A DNA stretch of 64,000 bases from JABWCQ01 sp964587105 (GCA_964587105.1 CAZPKG010000003.1:124001-188000), one strand, 5' to 3'; shown: positions 52,188-61,286, numbered from the stretch's first letter. Made by a program: numbers and translations. The notes: generated by a model not told the origin, from the letters alone.

Positions 52188-55100
52188 ATGCGCTCGCATC
52201 AATTGCTTCTCATATTCTGCCTTGCGTTCGCAACGCAACTCGCCGTTGCGAAGTCCTACGCCCCCGCCTCCATAACCGAAAAGCTCGCTTCCGCGCCAAC
52301 AATCTCGTCAGGCCTCTTTGCCGGTTGGCAAGGCGTTCGTTCGTCAGAAATCAGCGGCTATGGATTATACTGGGGAAGCCCTGTGTCGGTGAATGCCAAA
52401 TCATCGGAACAACTTTGGCAGACTGTCGCGGGTGAGTTGGGCATCAACAGCGCATTTGCAATCAAAGCCGACAACAATACTCCGACGAGAAACTATCTGA
52501 TCTACCGCGAACTTCGCGATCAATTGCCCGTGGTCGGCGGCAGGTTGAATATTGCGCTTAACAAACAAAACGAACTCGCCCGTGTCAGCTACACGACTTT
52601 TCAGGATTGGCCGATGAGCGGTTCGTTTGTCATGTCAACGTTTGTTGCCGCAACTTATCTTACGACAAACCTTGAACACGCGAATTGGCAGGTCGTTGAC
52701 AACAAGAGTTTTGCCTGCTGGTATCCCGATGTTGCGAACCATTCTCTGCGCGCGGCCTATTGGCTGAATGTCGCTGGCGCGCGCCCGCATCAGCGTTATG
52801 CAGGAATCGTTGATGCGTCCACCGGCGAAGTGTTGCTCGAATGGTCAGGAATTTCAGAGGAAGTTCTGAATCTCACCGTTGAACTCCCCTATTGGCAGCC
52901 TTACGATCATAGTGAAACGCAAGTCTCGCCTTGTAGATATCAGAATGTGGAAGTAAACGGTTCAAATAGAGTCGCCAATTCCAACGGCGTCGTGACGGTT
53001 GAAGCAGGCACACACGCGGACGTCATTGCGACGCTGTCCGGATCGTATGTCGAAACATCCAATGACGACGACGGTGAAACAGCCGTTCATGGCGCGGCCT
53101 TCGATGCGCCTTTTGTCAATGAAGTTTTAGCCTGGACCGACGAACAAGCGACGCGCCCCGAACTCAATCTCTATTACCACACCACGTTCATCCATGATTG
53201 GGTGAAGTATATTGACAACGCCTACAACGCGCTTGACTATCCGATGCCTGCGGTGGCAAACTACGGCGGATCGTATGACAACGCGTTCTGGAATGGTTGG
53301 GGCACCTATTACGGCGCGGGCATGAACTACGGCAACTTCGCGATGTACTCAGACGTGATTTATCACGAATATGAGCATGGCGTCACCGACGGCATCTACC
53401 CCGACGACATGCTTCCCTATGTAGATCAACCCGGTGCGATGAACGAAGGTTGGTCTGATTACTTCGCCTGCACAATCAACGGCGACCCGCTCATGGCAGA
53501 GTGGCTGACCGGAAACGCCCACAGTTATTTCCGCAATCTCGAAAGCCACATGGTCTTTCCGCGCAATTGGGTCGGTGAAGTACATGGCGACAGTCCGTTT
53601 ATCTCTGCTCCGCTCTGGACGATCCGACAGGAACTCGGAGCGACCTATGCGGACACTCTTGCGCACTTCGCTCGCTATGGTTTATCTGAGTTGTTTTTTG
53701 ACTACTTCGTGGACGTGCTTGAAACTGACGACAACGATGGCAACTTAGAGAATGGCACTCCAAATGCCGCAGTGATTTACGACGCATTCGGAGATCACGG
53801 CATCGGGCCGGGCGCGCGGCCAAACTATGTGATCCACGACATGCTGATCAGCGACGCGAACGGCAACAATAACGGCATGGCCGAAGCGGGCGAGACGGCC
53901 ACAATAACATTTTCGATCGTAAACGATGTCACGTTGTTCCCACCCGCCGCGACCAATGTCACGCTGACTGCAACAACGAACGACAACACACTCTCGTTGA
54001 ACAACGCGGTTCATTCATTAGGCACAATTGGCCCGCGCGACACAGTGGATATTGGTCCGATCAACATTCAAGTCGATGCGTCAGCGGTTGATCATTGGGG
54101 TGTTGTTACGCTTACATTCACCGCGGATCAATTTGAAACGCCCGTGGTCTTCCCGCTTGAGTTCACGATTGGCATTCCCAAGCTGAATGTCTTCACGCGC
54201 TCGCATGAGACGGACGTACATAAGTATGTAACGAACACTTTGCGCGAAATGGACAAGATATTTCTCTTCAACAGACTTGAAACAAATCAATCTATTGATC
54301 TGTCCGCATTACCCGACACGGGAATTGTGCTCTGGCTCTCCGGTGATGATCTGGTGTCAGGACTGGGAGACGACGACATTTCAACACTGAGTGCGCACAT
54401 CAGCGGCGGCGGACGGTTGATTATGTCGGGGAAGAATATTCTTAGCGGCCTTGAAGGCTCTGATTTCGCGCGTGAGATTCTCGGAGTGGATTTCGCCGGT
54501 CGCTCGCGCATTCGCATGGCCAGTGTTTTGAGTGCGCCATTTTACAATGACAGAACCTACTTGCTGACAGGTTCGGGCGGCGCCGCCAATCAAGATAGTA
54601 TGACGGTTTTGGAAGTTCGAACAAATGCAACGCCCGTGTTGCGTTTCGGCCCGGTGGGCAATAACATCGCCGGAGTCGTCGGCCCGATTAACGGCCGCAC
54701 GCTTGTCCTTGGATTTGGTATTGAAGCGGTTGCCGACAATAGCCCCATTGGTAACGAGTCACGACAAGAATTCTTAGACCGTATTTTGAGTTGGGGTGGA
54801 ATTGCCTCGCCGGTTGACGATGATCAGATTCCCGCTTGGCAACCCGAAGATTTTGCATTGCATGCGGCCTATCCGAACCCGTTCAATAGCAGTGTGCGCT
54901 TGAACTTCAGCATCGGAAATTCGCAAGACGCTCGTTTGTTAATCTACGATGTCTTGGGCCGTGAAGTCTTGAGTACTCCATTGTCAAATCAATCGACCTC
55001 TTACGATTGGCAGCCAAGCATGGCGTCCGGCGTCTATTTCGCAATCTTGAAATCAGGCTCGCAAGTCACAACGCCGCAGAAGCTTCTGTTGCTTCGATAA
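52188..55100 (+). CDS. Secreted M36 (fungalysin-like) metallopeptidase with type A sorting domain
   Basis: 970 residues from an ATG with GGAG upstream. Signal peptide at about 1-21; propeptide with an FTP-like part to about residue 215. The catalytic 'HEYEH' (393-397) with a third zinc ligand Glu420 in 'NEGWSDYFA' matches M36, not thermolysin M4. After the peptidase unit come a beta-rich segment ('AEAGETATITFSIVND'), a domain at about 666-871 shared with the protein at 41135, and the FlgD-like sorting domain ('AYPNPFNSSVRLNF', 'YDVLGREVLSTP'). Predicted to be exported and to degrade proteins outside the cell. Confidence 0.9.
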   Translation: MRSHQLLLIFCLAFATQLAVAKSYAPASITEKLASAPTISSGLFAGWQGVRSSEISGYGLYWGSPVSVNAKSSEQLWQTVAGELGINSAFAIKADNNTPTRNYLIYRELRDQLPVVGGRLNIALNKQNELARVSYTTFQDWPMSGSFVMSTFVAATYLTTNLEHANWQVVDNKSFACWYPDVANHSLRAAYWLNVAGARPHQRYAGIVDASTGEVLLEWSGISEEVLNLTVELPYWQPYDHSETQVSPCRYQNVEVNGSNRVANSNGVVTVEAGTHADVIATLSGSYVETSNDDDGETAVHGAAFDAPFVNEVLAWTDEQATRPELNLYYHTTFIHDWVKYIDNAYNALDYPMPAVANYGGSYDNAFWNGWGTYYGAGMNYGNFAMYSDVIYHEYEHGVTDGIYPDDMLPYVDQPGAMNEGWSDYFACTINGDPLMAEWLTGNAHSYFRNLESHMVFPRNWVGEVHGDSPFISAPLWTIRQELGATYADTLAHFARYGLSELFFDYFVDVLETDDNDGNLENGTPNAAVIYDAFGDHGIGPGARPNYVIHDMLISDANGNNNGMAEAGETATITFSIVNDVTLFPPAATNVTLTATTNDNTLSLNNAVHSLGTIGPRDTVDIGPINIQVDASAVDHWGVVTLTFTADQFETPVVFPLEFTIGIPKLNVFTRSHETDVHKYVTNTLREMDKIFLFNRLETNQSIDLSALPDTGIVLWLSGDDLVSGLGDDDISTLSAHISGGGRLIMSGKNILSGLEGSDFAREILGVDFAGRSRIRMASVLSAPFYNDRTYLLTGSGGAANQDSMTVLEVRTNATPVLRFGPVGNNIAGVVGPINGRTLVLGFGIEAVADNSPIGNESRQEFLDRILSWGGIASPVDDDQIPAWQPEDFALHAAYPNPFNSSVRLNFSIGNSQDARLLIYDVLGREVLSTPLSNQSTSYDWQPSMASGVYFAILKSGSQVTTPQKLLLLR

Positions 55101-55120
55101 CTGTTTGCATGTTTGAAAAC

Positions 55121-55151
55121 AAAAAAGGGACGCGCATTCGCGTCCCTTTTT
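55121..55151 (+). terminator. Terminator after the M36 peptidase
   Basis: GGGACGCG / CGCGTCCC stem with a 4-base loop, flanked by A6 on the left and T5 on the right; it can work in both directions. Confidence 0.9.
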
Positions 55152-55163
55152 CTATTCTGGTCT

Positions 55164-55204
55164 CCCCCCATTCTTGTCTGCAAGAATGGGGGGACTAAGG
55201 GGGG
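55164..55204. repeat. C6-TTAGT-C6 hairpin element, copy 1
   Basis: Perfect 13-bp inverted repeat CCCCCCATTCTTG / CAAGAATGGGGGG with loop TCTG, extended by ACTAAGGGGGG. Read on the minus strand it is C6-TTAGT-C6-stem-loop-stem-G6-AGA. It abuts the mutM stop codon. The 17-base C6TTAGTC6 core recurs exactly at 63523-63539. Confidence 0.8.
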
Positions 55205-56029
55205 CTATTTTTTCTTCTGGCATCCCGCACAAAAATAGGTTGACCGTTGTGCCTGTACAATCTTCTTAATCTCACCGCCGCAGCGAACACACTCTTCTCC
55301 TTGGCGGTCATAAACGCAAAACTCTTTTTGATAGGAACCGTAGTTTCCTTCCGGACTCATGAAATCGCGCAATGTCGAACCGCCGCGTTGAAGCGCTCTT
55401 TGCAAAACCTCCGGTACGGCTTGACAAATTTTTCCGCATTGCGCGCGCGTCAACAACTTCGCACTCTTACGCGGATCAATGCCCGCCACCCAGCACGCTT
55501 CGCTCGCATAGATGTTTCCGATTCCTGCCCACAATGTCTGATCGAGCAAAACGACTTTAATCGCTTGCGCGCGATTTACAAGCTGTGCTTTCAGCATGTC
55601 TTCGGTTACCGGCACGTCGAGCGGCTCCCAACCCAGCACGGCAAGCTCTTTGACGTCCGCTTCGTTCTGATGATAGCGCAACGTCCCCAGTTTGCGAACA
55701 TCGCGAAAATAGAGAGACTCGCTACCGTCATCAAGTTTGAATCCGGCGTGCACGTGTGCGCTTGCCTTCTTCTCTGTCGGCGCGACAAACAACCGCCCGG
55801 TCATGCGCAAATGAACCAGCAAGATTCCGCGCTCGAGCGAGAGCACAATATATTTGCCGCGTCGCTTAATTGAGACGACGCGCTGGCCCGTGACAGCGCG
55901 ATTGAGTTCCTTTTCCGTGATCGTTCCAAGCTGGCGTGGAACTTTCGCCCAAGCACCGCGCAATACACGGCCCTCGATGGACGGTCGCAATTCACGAACC
56001 GCAGTTTCAACTTCGGGCAATTCAGGCAT
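55205..56029 (-). CDS. mutM: Formamidopyrimidine-DNA glycosylase
   Basis: 274 residues starting MPELPEVETAV; an ATG four codons earlier was not used because the catalytic Pro must be exposed after Met removal. Pro2 and Glu3 are the active-site residues. The conserved Lys lies in 'SIKRRGKYIVLSL' or the following 'HLRMTGRLF' region. The C-terminal zinc finger has four Cys ('CVYDRQGEECVRC ... CAGC'). It removes oxidised purines such as 8-oxoguanine. Overlaps folC by 8 bases. Confidence 0.96.
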   Translation of the reverse strand: MPELPEVETAVRELRPSIEGRVLRGAWAKVPRQLGTITEKELNRAVTGQRVVSIKRRGKYIVLSLERGILLVHLRMTGRLFVAPTEKKASAHVHAGFKLDDGSESLYFRDVRKLGTLRYHQNEADVKELAVLGWEPLDVPVTEDMLKAQLVNRAQAIKVVLLDQTLWAGIGNIYASEACWVAGIDPRKSAKLLTRAQCGKICQAVPEVLQRALQRGGSTLRDFMSPEGNYGSYQKEFCVYDRQGEECVRCGGEIKKIVQAQRSTYFCAGCQKKK

Positions 56030-57299
56030 CGGGATGCTCACTCATGAAGTCACCGACAAGATAGAACGATCCGCACACAATCCCTTGAGTATCTTCCGTT
56101 AGTGAAAGAATCTCTCGATATGCAGCGCCGCGTTCTACGATTCGCGCATTCAATCCCAACTCGGCGGCATTGTCAAGCAGAGCCTTAGCGGAATATGTTC
56201 TCGGCGTGGGTGCCTCAGTCAGCCACAATTCATCCACCACTCCCACAAGATGCCGCAGCGATTCACGCGCGTCTTTGTCTTTCATCATCGCCACAAGCGC
56301 AATTCGTTTATGGAAACGCTTGTCCGCGTGTAGCGATACAGCAAGTTCAGCAAACGAGGCTGGATTGTGGCAAACATCTATCATCACATTGGGATGGTTG
56401 GCCAGAGCCTGTTGCCGTCCTTTGAGTTCTATCTCTGAAATTGCCGTGCGAATCTCTTTATCCGTCAGCGAATTGTCCAGACTCAGCGCCGCCGCCAGTG
56501 ACACGGCCAGATTGTGTCGCTGAAAATCTCCGGCCAGTGGTACAGTAATCTCATCAATTGTCCGGTGACCGATGTACCGATACTTTTGCGGGCCAACCAC
56601 CTCACATCGAAAGTCGCGTTCCTCACTATAGAGTGAAGCCTCAGCAACCAGTGCAGCATTTTCAACTTCGAGCATCGCTTCAACTTCCTGCACGACGCTG
56701 AAGCAATTTTGTCCGCGCTTGATTATCCCGCATTTATCTTTCGCGATCGCGCCGACAGTCTTGCCTAATATATGTGTGTGATCCAAATCGATGCGGGTCA
56801 ACACGGCGGTAGTGTGATCGAGCACGTTGGTGGCGTCAAAGCTCCCGCCTAATCCCGTTTCCACCACATGCGCGGTCGTATTGAGTTTCTTTGCGCACCA
56901 TAAATAGAACGCAAACGTTGTCTCAAAATACGTCAGCCTTGTCCCGCTGTTCAACATGCCATCACGAATTGCCGCTATCCCCTCGCACCACAATTCATCT
57001 GGTAAATTCTGTCCGTCAAGCTGCACGCGTTCTTTAGGTGAAACAAGATGCGGGCTCGTGAACGACAACACGGAGTGATGAACTGAGAGTAAGGTTTGCG
57101 TCATTGCCGCCGTAGAACCTTTACCCACTGTTCCGGCGATGTGAATACATTTTGGCAACTCGAGCGGCAAGCTAAGAGCGCGCGCGGCATCAAAGACCGG
57201 TTTTAGTTTAGGCCGGTCTCGACTGCCGCCGAGCGGAAACTCTACTTCAAAGTTAATGAGTGAGTTTAAGTATTGTAAAACGTCGTTGAAACTTTTCAC
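56022..57299 (-). CDS. folC: Dihydrofolate synthase / folylpolyglutamate synthase
   Basis: 425 residues. ATP loop 'GTVGKGST' at 56-63, 'FTSPHLVSPKERVQLDG' and 'VVETGLGGSFDATN' are Mur-ligase/FolC landmarks. It adds Glu to dihydropteroate or folates. The C-terminal domain has 'IDVCHNPASFAELAVSL', the FolC counterpart of the DGAHNP motif. Whether it has both activities cannot be read from the sequence. It overlaps mutM. Confidence 0.94.
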   Translation of the reverse strand: MKSFNDVLQYLNSLINFEVEFPLGGSRDRPKLKPVFDAARALSLPLELPKCIHIAGTVGKGSTAAMTQTLLSVHHSVLSFTSPHLVSPKERVQLDGQNLPDELWCEGIAAIRDGMLNSGTRLTYFETTFAFYLWCAKKLNTTAHVVETGLGGSFDATNVLDHTTAVLTRIDLDHTHILGKTVGAIAKDKCGIIKRGQNCFSVVQEVEAMLEVENAALVAEASLYSEERDFRCEVVGPQKYRYIGHRTIDEITVPLAGDFQRHNLAVSLAAALSLDNSLTDKEIRTAISEIELKGRQQALANHPNVMIDVCHNPASFAELAVSLHADKRFHKRIALVAMMKDKDARESLRHLVGVVDELWLTEAPTPRTYSAKALLDNAAELGLNARIVERGAAYREILSLTEDTQGIVCGSFYLVGDFMSEHPDA

Positions 57300-57833
57300 G
57301 AGTGCGCGAGTTGAAACTCTGTGTCACCGCAAAGATACACAGAAGACGACTGACGTGCAAGTGAAACTTGAAGTACTGAACAGACGGAGTAATCGGGCGT
57401 TGCGCACGCGCAACTTGCAGGAGGGGGCGTGCAGAGTGCACGCGAGAGGAGTGCGGAGAGGCTTACGAGGACATGCGAGGCTTCTTAACCGCCGCACTGA
57501 TGCCTGAAGTCGGCGAACTTGTCAGCCAGCCCTTTACACTATGCCATAACATGCTCAAGCGGCTTTGAGAATGGGAGCTTGTTGAATTCTCAAGGCTTTT
57601 GGTGCGTGACATGTCGCAAAAGGGCACATGATTTTGATCAGTCCACTGGTCGAATTCAGGTTGCGGTTTCATAAGATTGACTTCGTGAATAATTCCTTGA
57701 CGGATGGTCTGCTCCACTTGCGTGAGGGCCGAAGGAGCAGTATATTTATTACGGTTTCGTTATGGTAGTGCGGGCGCCGATGGGTCCGCTTGATCCGATG
57801 AATAATATTGTTGACTAAGTTAAGGAGCAGCCG
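57300..57833. other. Intergenic region, 534 bases, with palindromes
   Basis: No convincing gene. It contains two adjacent hairpins: GTTGCG / CGCAAC (57399-57414) and GCGTGCA / TGCACGC (57427-57443). Just right of them is a weak leftward open frame (57463-57717). AAGGAG for the next gene is at its right end. The left 100 bases contain GTGTCACCGCAAAGATACACAGA, a phrase like dispersed repeats of other genomes, given here as a landmark at about 57322-57344. Confidence 0.5.
57463..57672 (-). CDS. Doubtful small open frame
   Basis: 69 residues from an ATG (84 from a GTG at 57717), Ser/Thr/Lys-rich toward the C-terminus ('SSPTSGISAAVKKPRMSS'). No family recognised, no signal peptide and no strong Shine-Dalgarno. 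Two hairpins follow its stop, which could be a terminator, but composition gives no clear coding signal. Confidence 0.2.
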   Translation of the reverse strand: MKPQPEFDQWTDQNHVPFCDMSRTKSLENSTSSHSQSRLSMLWHSVKGWLTSSPTSGISAAVKKPRMSS

Positions 57834-58112
57834 ATGTCCACATTTGAAGAAACTATGGAAAACAGTCGGATCTTTCTGACCTACAGTTTGGCCATGACCA
57901 TGCTTGGGAAGTCCGCCCAGATTTTAGCGGAACGCGGGGCCGACCCCAAGGCCATGAGCTTCGTGACCACAGGGATCGAACTGTTGGCCAAGCAGCTTCG
58001 AGATTATGCCGACGGCAAAGACCTCGAAGAAGGTGCTGAGAAAGAACTCGACAGTCTGTGCAAGATGCTGGATATCCAGCGCGCGAACCCCGGAGCCGCT
58101 CCCTCCGCATAA
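57834..58112 (+). CDS. Small helical protein of unknown function
   Basis: 92 residues with a strong AAGGAG 7 bases before the ATG. Predicted mostly helical: 'FLTYSLAMTMLGKSAQILAE' (about 14-33) and a second helix 'GIELLAKQLRDYAD', then a charged stretch 'LEEGAEKELDSLCKML' and an Ala/Pro tail. The first helix looks amphipathic, not a full membrane span. No family was recognised with confidence. It is monocistronic, with a weak terminator, and converges on an XRE regulator. Confidence 0.75.
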   Translation: MSTFEETMENSRIFLTYSLAMTMLGKSAQILAERGADPKAMSFVTTGIELLAKQLRDYADGKDLEEGAEKELDSLCKMLDIQRANPGAAPSA

Positions 58113-58136
58113 GTTCACGAAAGATTTTTCGAAGTT

Positions 58137-58164
58137 AAGCCGGTACACATAAGTGGCCGGCTTT
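58137..58164 (+). terminator. Weak terminator between the small protein and the XRE gene
   Basis: AAGCCGG / CCGGCTT stem with a 13-base loop, followed by TTCTTCGTTT on the plus strand. Confidence 0.5.
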
Positions 58165-58170
58165 CTTCGT

Positions 58171-58422
58171 TTATGAATCTTTTCTTACTTTGCGCAACTT
58201 GCGTTCCAATAACAGCAGCACCTTTTGTGCGACCTTGTTCGGAGTCGTCCGGCCGTTTTCCCAGCGGTTGACCGTAGCGAACGTGACGCCGATTTCGTGG
58301 GCGAAGTTCTCTTGGGTCATATTGAGGTCTTCGCGCAGTTGCTTAATGCGCGTTCCGTCAAAATCGTCAGGATGGGGACGGGTTGAGCGGATCATGTTGC
58401 GGGCAATAGTCGTGGCGTCCAT
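58171..58422 (-). CDS. XRE-family helix-turn-helix regulator
   Basis: 83 residues. A Cro/C1-type HTH covers about 24-62 ('IKQLREDLNMTQENFAHEIG' and 'VTFATVNRWENGRTTP'), followed by a basic helix. Shape and length resemble solitary regulators or antitoxins, but no toxin gene is adjacent on either side. GGAG is about 9 bases before the ATG. An inverted repeat about 35-50 bases upstream may be its operator. Confidence 0.88.
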   Translation of the reverse strand: MDATTIARNMIRSTRPHPDDFDGTRIKQLREDLNMTQENFAHEIGVTFATVNRWENGRTTPNKVAQKVLLLLERKLRKVRKDS

Positions 58423-58453
58423 TTATCGGTCTCCGAGGTTGCTTGAGGTGTTG

Positions 58454-58470
58454 TGCTATAACACTTAGCA
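58454..58470. promoter_or_regulatory. Possible operator upstream of the XRE gene
   Basis: Inverted repeat TGCTA-N7-TAGCA, 32 bases upstream of the XRE start, a size and place suited to an autoregulated HTH dimer. Inferred from symmetry only. Confidence 0.35.
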
Positions 58471-58627
58471 AGCCTTATGCCACATACATTGACCCCACAG
58501 CTTTACCCCGCCGTTCCCCTTTATATTGATAAGGAACCCATGTTTCTTACCGATTAAGGGCAAGTGAGGGCTCGGCAAAAAAGGCCTCCGGGAGGCAAAC
58601 TGGATTCCGTGCGACCTCCCCAAAACG

Positions 58628-58653
58628 AAAGCCCCGGCAACCGCCGGGGCTTT
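58628..58653 (-). terminator. Terminator after the secreted protein gene at 58679
   Basis: Perfect 11-bp arms AAAGCCCCGGC / GCCGGGGCTTT with a 4-base loop; TTTCGTTTTGG follows on the minus strand. Confidence 0.88.
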
Positions 58654-58678
58654 GTTCTTGAGCAAGAATGCTCAGACC

Positions 58679-59389
58679 TTACCTGCTCGGATCGCCTTCG
58701 TTGCAGAAATCTTCGATAGCAATCGAAAGCCTGTACGACCCTCTGGCCGCCGAACTTGCGCCGTCCAAAACGATGTAGTAGTCGTCAGGGTTGAGGCAGA
58801 TTTGTAGCCCTGCTGCCAATCTCTGGCCGTTATTCAAGTACGGATCGTTGTTGTTCGACGCGACGACGAAATCGTTGTCCCCGTCACAGCAGTTGTCTTC
58901 GTACAAGACCAGGTAGGTGTCGAATGCCGAACCCGCTGTAGTAATAGTCACAAGGCATTGGTAGTTGATATTCAAATTCACAACCACGTCGCGCCCAAGA
59001 CGGGCATTAGGAATGGAGCAGTCGTTATTTACAGTCATCGTAGAACCCGTAGAGGTGACAAACATCTCACCGAAGTCCGGCCCCTCGATAACTGTTCCCG
59101 GGCAAGCATCGGCGAACTGGTCAAGCGTGCCGGGGGCGTCACGGTGGTCATAGAACTCAGGGTGAAGCATCTGCTCGGCTTTGAAGTAGAACGCATAGAC
59201 GTCTTCCGGAACTTCCAAGTTGTTCGCTTCATACCACTGGATTCGCTGAAAGGCTTGATCCAGAATTGCTTCGGGACTCATGAACTCGGACGGATAATCC
59301 CGCGTCCCCATTGGCCCAACCGCAAGAGCGGCACTGGCAGCCAGCATTACGATCATAAACGCCAAAACGAGCTGTAGTTTTCTTTCCAT
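58679..59389 (-). CDS. Secreted protein of unknown function
   Basis: 236 residues; ATG with AGGAG 6 bases upstream. Signal peptide at about 1-23 ('LVLAFMIVMLAASAALA'). A helical part follows ('EAILDQAFQRIQWYEANNLE'), then a beta-rich domain with several Cys. 'TAGSAFDTYLVLYEDNC' and 'YYIVLDGASSAARGSYRLSI' resemble PPC-type domains found at the ends of secreted proteases. No sorting domain. Monocistronic with its own terminator. Confidence 0.75.
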   Translation of the reverse strand: MERKLQLVLAFMIVMLAASAALAVGPMGTRDYPSEFMSPEAILDQAFQRIQWYEANNLEVPEDVYAFYFKAEQMLHPEFYDHRDAPGTLDQFADACPGTVIEGPDFGEMFVTSTGSTMTVNNDCSIPNARLGRDVVVNLNINYQCLVTITTAGSAFDTYLVLYEDNCCDGDNDFVVASNNNDPYLNNGQRLAAGLQICLNPDDYYIVLDGASSAARGSYRLSIAIEDFCNEGDPSR

Positions 59390-59457
59390 CACCGTCTCCT
59401 CAGATAATATTCTCTAAAACAGTCCAAAATTCTTCAAAGTTTCCGAAATCTAAGACT

Positions 59458-59486
59458 AACTAACAGCTTTTCTTATATATTGTCAA
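59458..59486 (-). promoter_or_regulatory. Possible promoter of the secreted protein gene
   Basis: Perfect TTGACA (59486-59481), 17-base spacer, but a poor -10 (TTAGTT). It would give a leader of about 60 bases. Confidence 0.4.
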
Positions 59487-59592
59487 GCCTCTTAGTATCT
59501 TACATGAAATTGAATTGCAGTTCAATCCCCATCTCTGCCCTGATTCTGCACCTCTTGCTATAACATGCCTCCAGTAAGCCTACCAGAAGTGA

Positions 59593-59622
59593 ACGCGGCG
59601 GCCCCAATTGGAGCCGCCGCGT
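59593..59622 (-). terminator. Hairpin after asnA
   Basis: ACGCGGCGGC / GCCGCCGCGT, 10-bp arms with a partly paired centre; only a weak TTCACTT tail follows on the minus strand. It starts 27 bases after the asnA stop. Confidence 0.65.
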
Positions 59623-59648
59623 CAGCGCAAAACCTGCTAAACAAGCAG

Positions 59649-60782
59649 CTAATTCAGGACGTGGATCTTTCGAGCGGCACACATATCTTTCAATCTCTGG
59701 GGCCACACGGTGACACTGACTTCACCGAGATGGGCCTTCTTCAAGATTGACATGCAGGTGCGTGCTTGGCCGATACCACCGCCGATTGACAACGGAATTT
59801 CGTCATTCAGAATAGCTTTGTGATAGGGCAGATCAAGGAAGTGCGTTTGCTTGGTCGCTTCAAGCTGTTGCTTGAGAGTGTCTTTCGTCACGCGAACTCC
59901 CATCGAAGTCAGTTCATGACGGCGCTTTGTGACAGGATTCCAGACGAGAATATCGCCGTTCAGTCCGTGCATAAGTTGGCCGTTCTTGGTGATCGTGGGA
60001 GTCACCCAATCATCATAGTCGGCGGCTCGCATTTCGTGCGGGTAACCATCTTTCAAAGTCCAGCCGATACCGATGATAAAGATCGCCGGATATTTCTCAG
60101 ACAGTACTTTTGTTTCACGCTGTTTGCGCGGCAGATCGGGGTACATATCGAGAATTTCTTCGGCATGAAGGAATACCAACTCTTTCGGGAAGTTCGGCCA
60201 CTTCGAGTTTTTCAGTTTCGGGAACTCGTGCTGAATGTAGTCTTCAGCATCGGTCAGCACCTTCCACTCTTTCTTGACGATGTTCATCAGGAAATCGAGA
60301 TTGCGATCCTTGGCCGTAATCACTCGCTCCCAGTCCCACTGATCCACATACGCGCTGTGATCATGATCCAAGAAGTAGTCTTTACGCACGGCCCGCATAT
60401 CGGTGATGATACCTTCGCCAACTTCGCATTCAAATTGCTTCAGCGCGACTCTTTTCCACTTTGTCGCGGCCTGCACCACTTGGGCGTCAATCGGGTGCTT
60501 GTTGTAATCGTTGTTGATGTGGAAGTCAATCGGAGTGCGCGAACCATCGCGATCGAGATAGTCATTGACACCGCTGGTTGTATCGACAATCAGCGGGCAC
60601 TCGACGCGAAACAGATTAAGTTCTTTGCACATCCCGTCTTCAATGAACCGTTTGAGCTTTGCCAGCGCCCACTGCGTTTCTTTTGGTGAGAGTAACGAAT
60701 GATAGTCGGTCGGGAGAACTTTTTCGACATCTTCGTAGGTTCCAATTCCCGGCCCGGCGAGGTCGGCTACTTTGTTGGACAT
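59649..60782 (-). CDS. asnA: Aspartate-ammonia ligase (asparagine synthetase A)
   Basis: 377 residues, slightly longer than the usual 330-345. Makes asparagine from aspartate, ammonia and ATP. It belongs to the class II synthetase fold; 'LNLFRVECPLIVDTTSGVND', 'TDMRAVRKDYFLDHDHSAYV' and 'LSIGGGIGQARTCMSILKKA' are diagnostic. ATG with GGAG 9 bases upstream. Stands alone. Confidence 0.96.
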   Translation of the reverse strand: MSNKVADLAGPGIGTYEDVEKVLPTDYHSLLSPKETQWALAKLKRFIEDGMCKELNLFRVECPLIVDTTSGVNDYLDRDGSRTPIDFHINNDYNKHPIDAQVVQAATKWKRVALKQFECEVGEGIITDMRAVRKDYFLDHDHSAYVDQWDWERVITAKDRNLDFLMNIVKKEWKVLTDAEDYIQHEFPKLKNSKWPNFPKELVFLHAEEILDMYPDLPRKQRETKVLSEKYPAIFIIGIGWTLKDGYPHEMRAADYDDWVTPTITKNGQLMHGLNGDILVWNPVTKRRHELTSMGVRVTKDTLKQQLEATKQTHFLDLPYHKAILNDEIPLSIGGGIGQARTCMSILKKAHLGEVSVTVWPQRLKDMCAARKIHVLN

Positions 60783-61286
60783 AATTCAGACTCCGGGGCT
60801 TAAAATAGGTGAGAACTTTGGCGCGCAGGCATGTTAATGTGAAACATTCACAATCTCGATTCAAAAAAGCGCGCATCCCTGCGCATTGCCCCTGAAGATA
60901 GCTCAAATCCCTCCCACGAGCAAATAGTATCGCAATGCACCTATTCCGTTATCTCATACAATTCAACGAGTTCAATTCGGATATAGAACACCAAAATTAC
61001 CGACCCGCACGTTCTGTGACTTTATCATTCTCCCTACTTGAGAAGTAGGCAACCTTGCGCTGGCGCCGGCGCTTGAGAATATCGAAGAGGTTTCTTTTTT
61101 TGTCAGAAGAATGGGCCGTACGCATCCACATTCTACTGCAATTTCGTTTTTATCCGGTCGTGCTGTCTAAGTTTATTCTACCATGGAAGAGAAAATAGGC
61201 AGGCACGGCGGTGTCAAGGCGTTCGATCTTGCTGGTGTTCAGACAGCTAAGAGGAGAGTTGGTACAATCTGGTGGGGAAGGCAGAG

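Noticed and set aside
58113..58678. Toxin-antitoxin pair around the XRE gene
   Set aside because: The convergent small protein has no toxin-like motif and different orientation, and no other open frame of note flanks the regulator.
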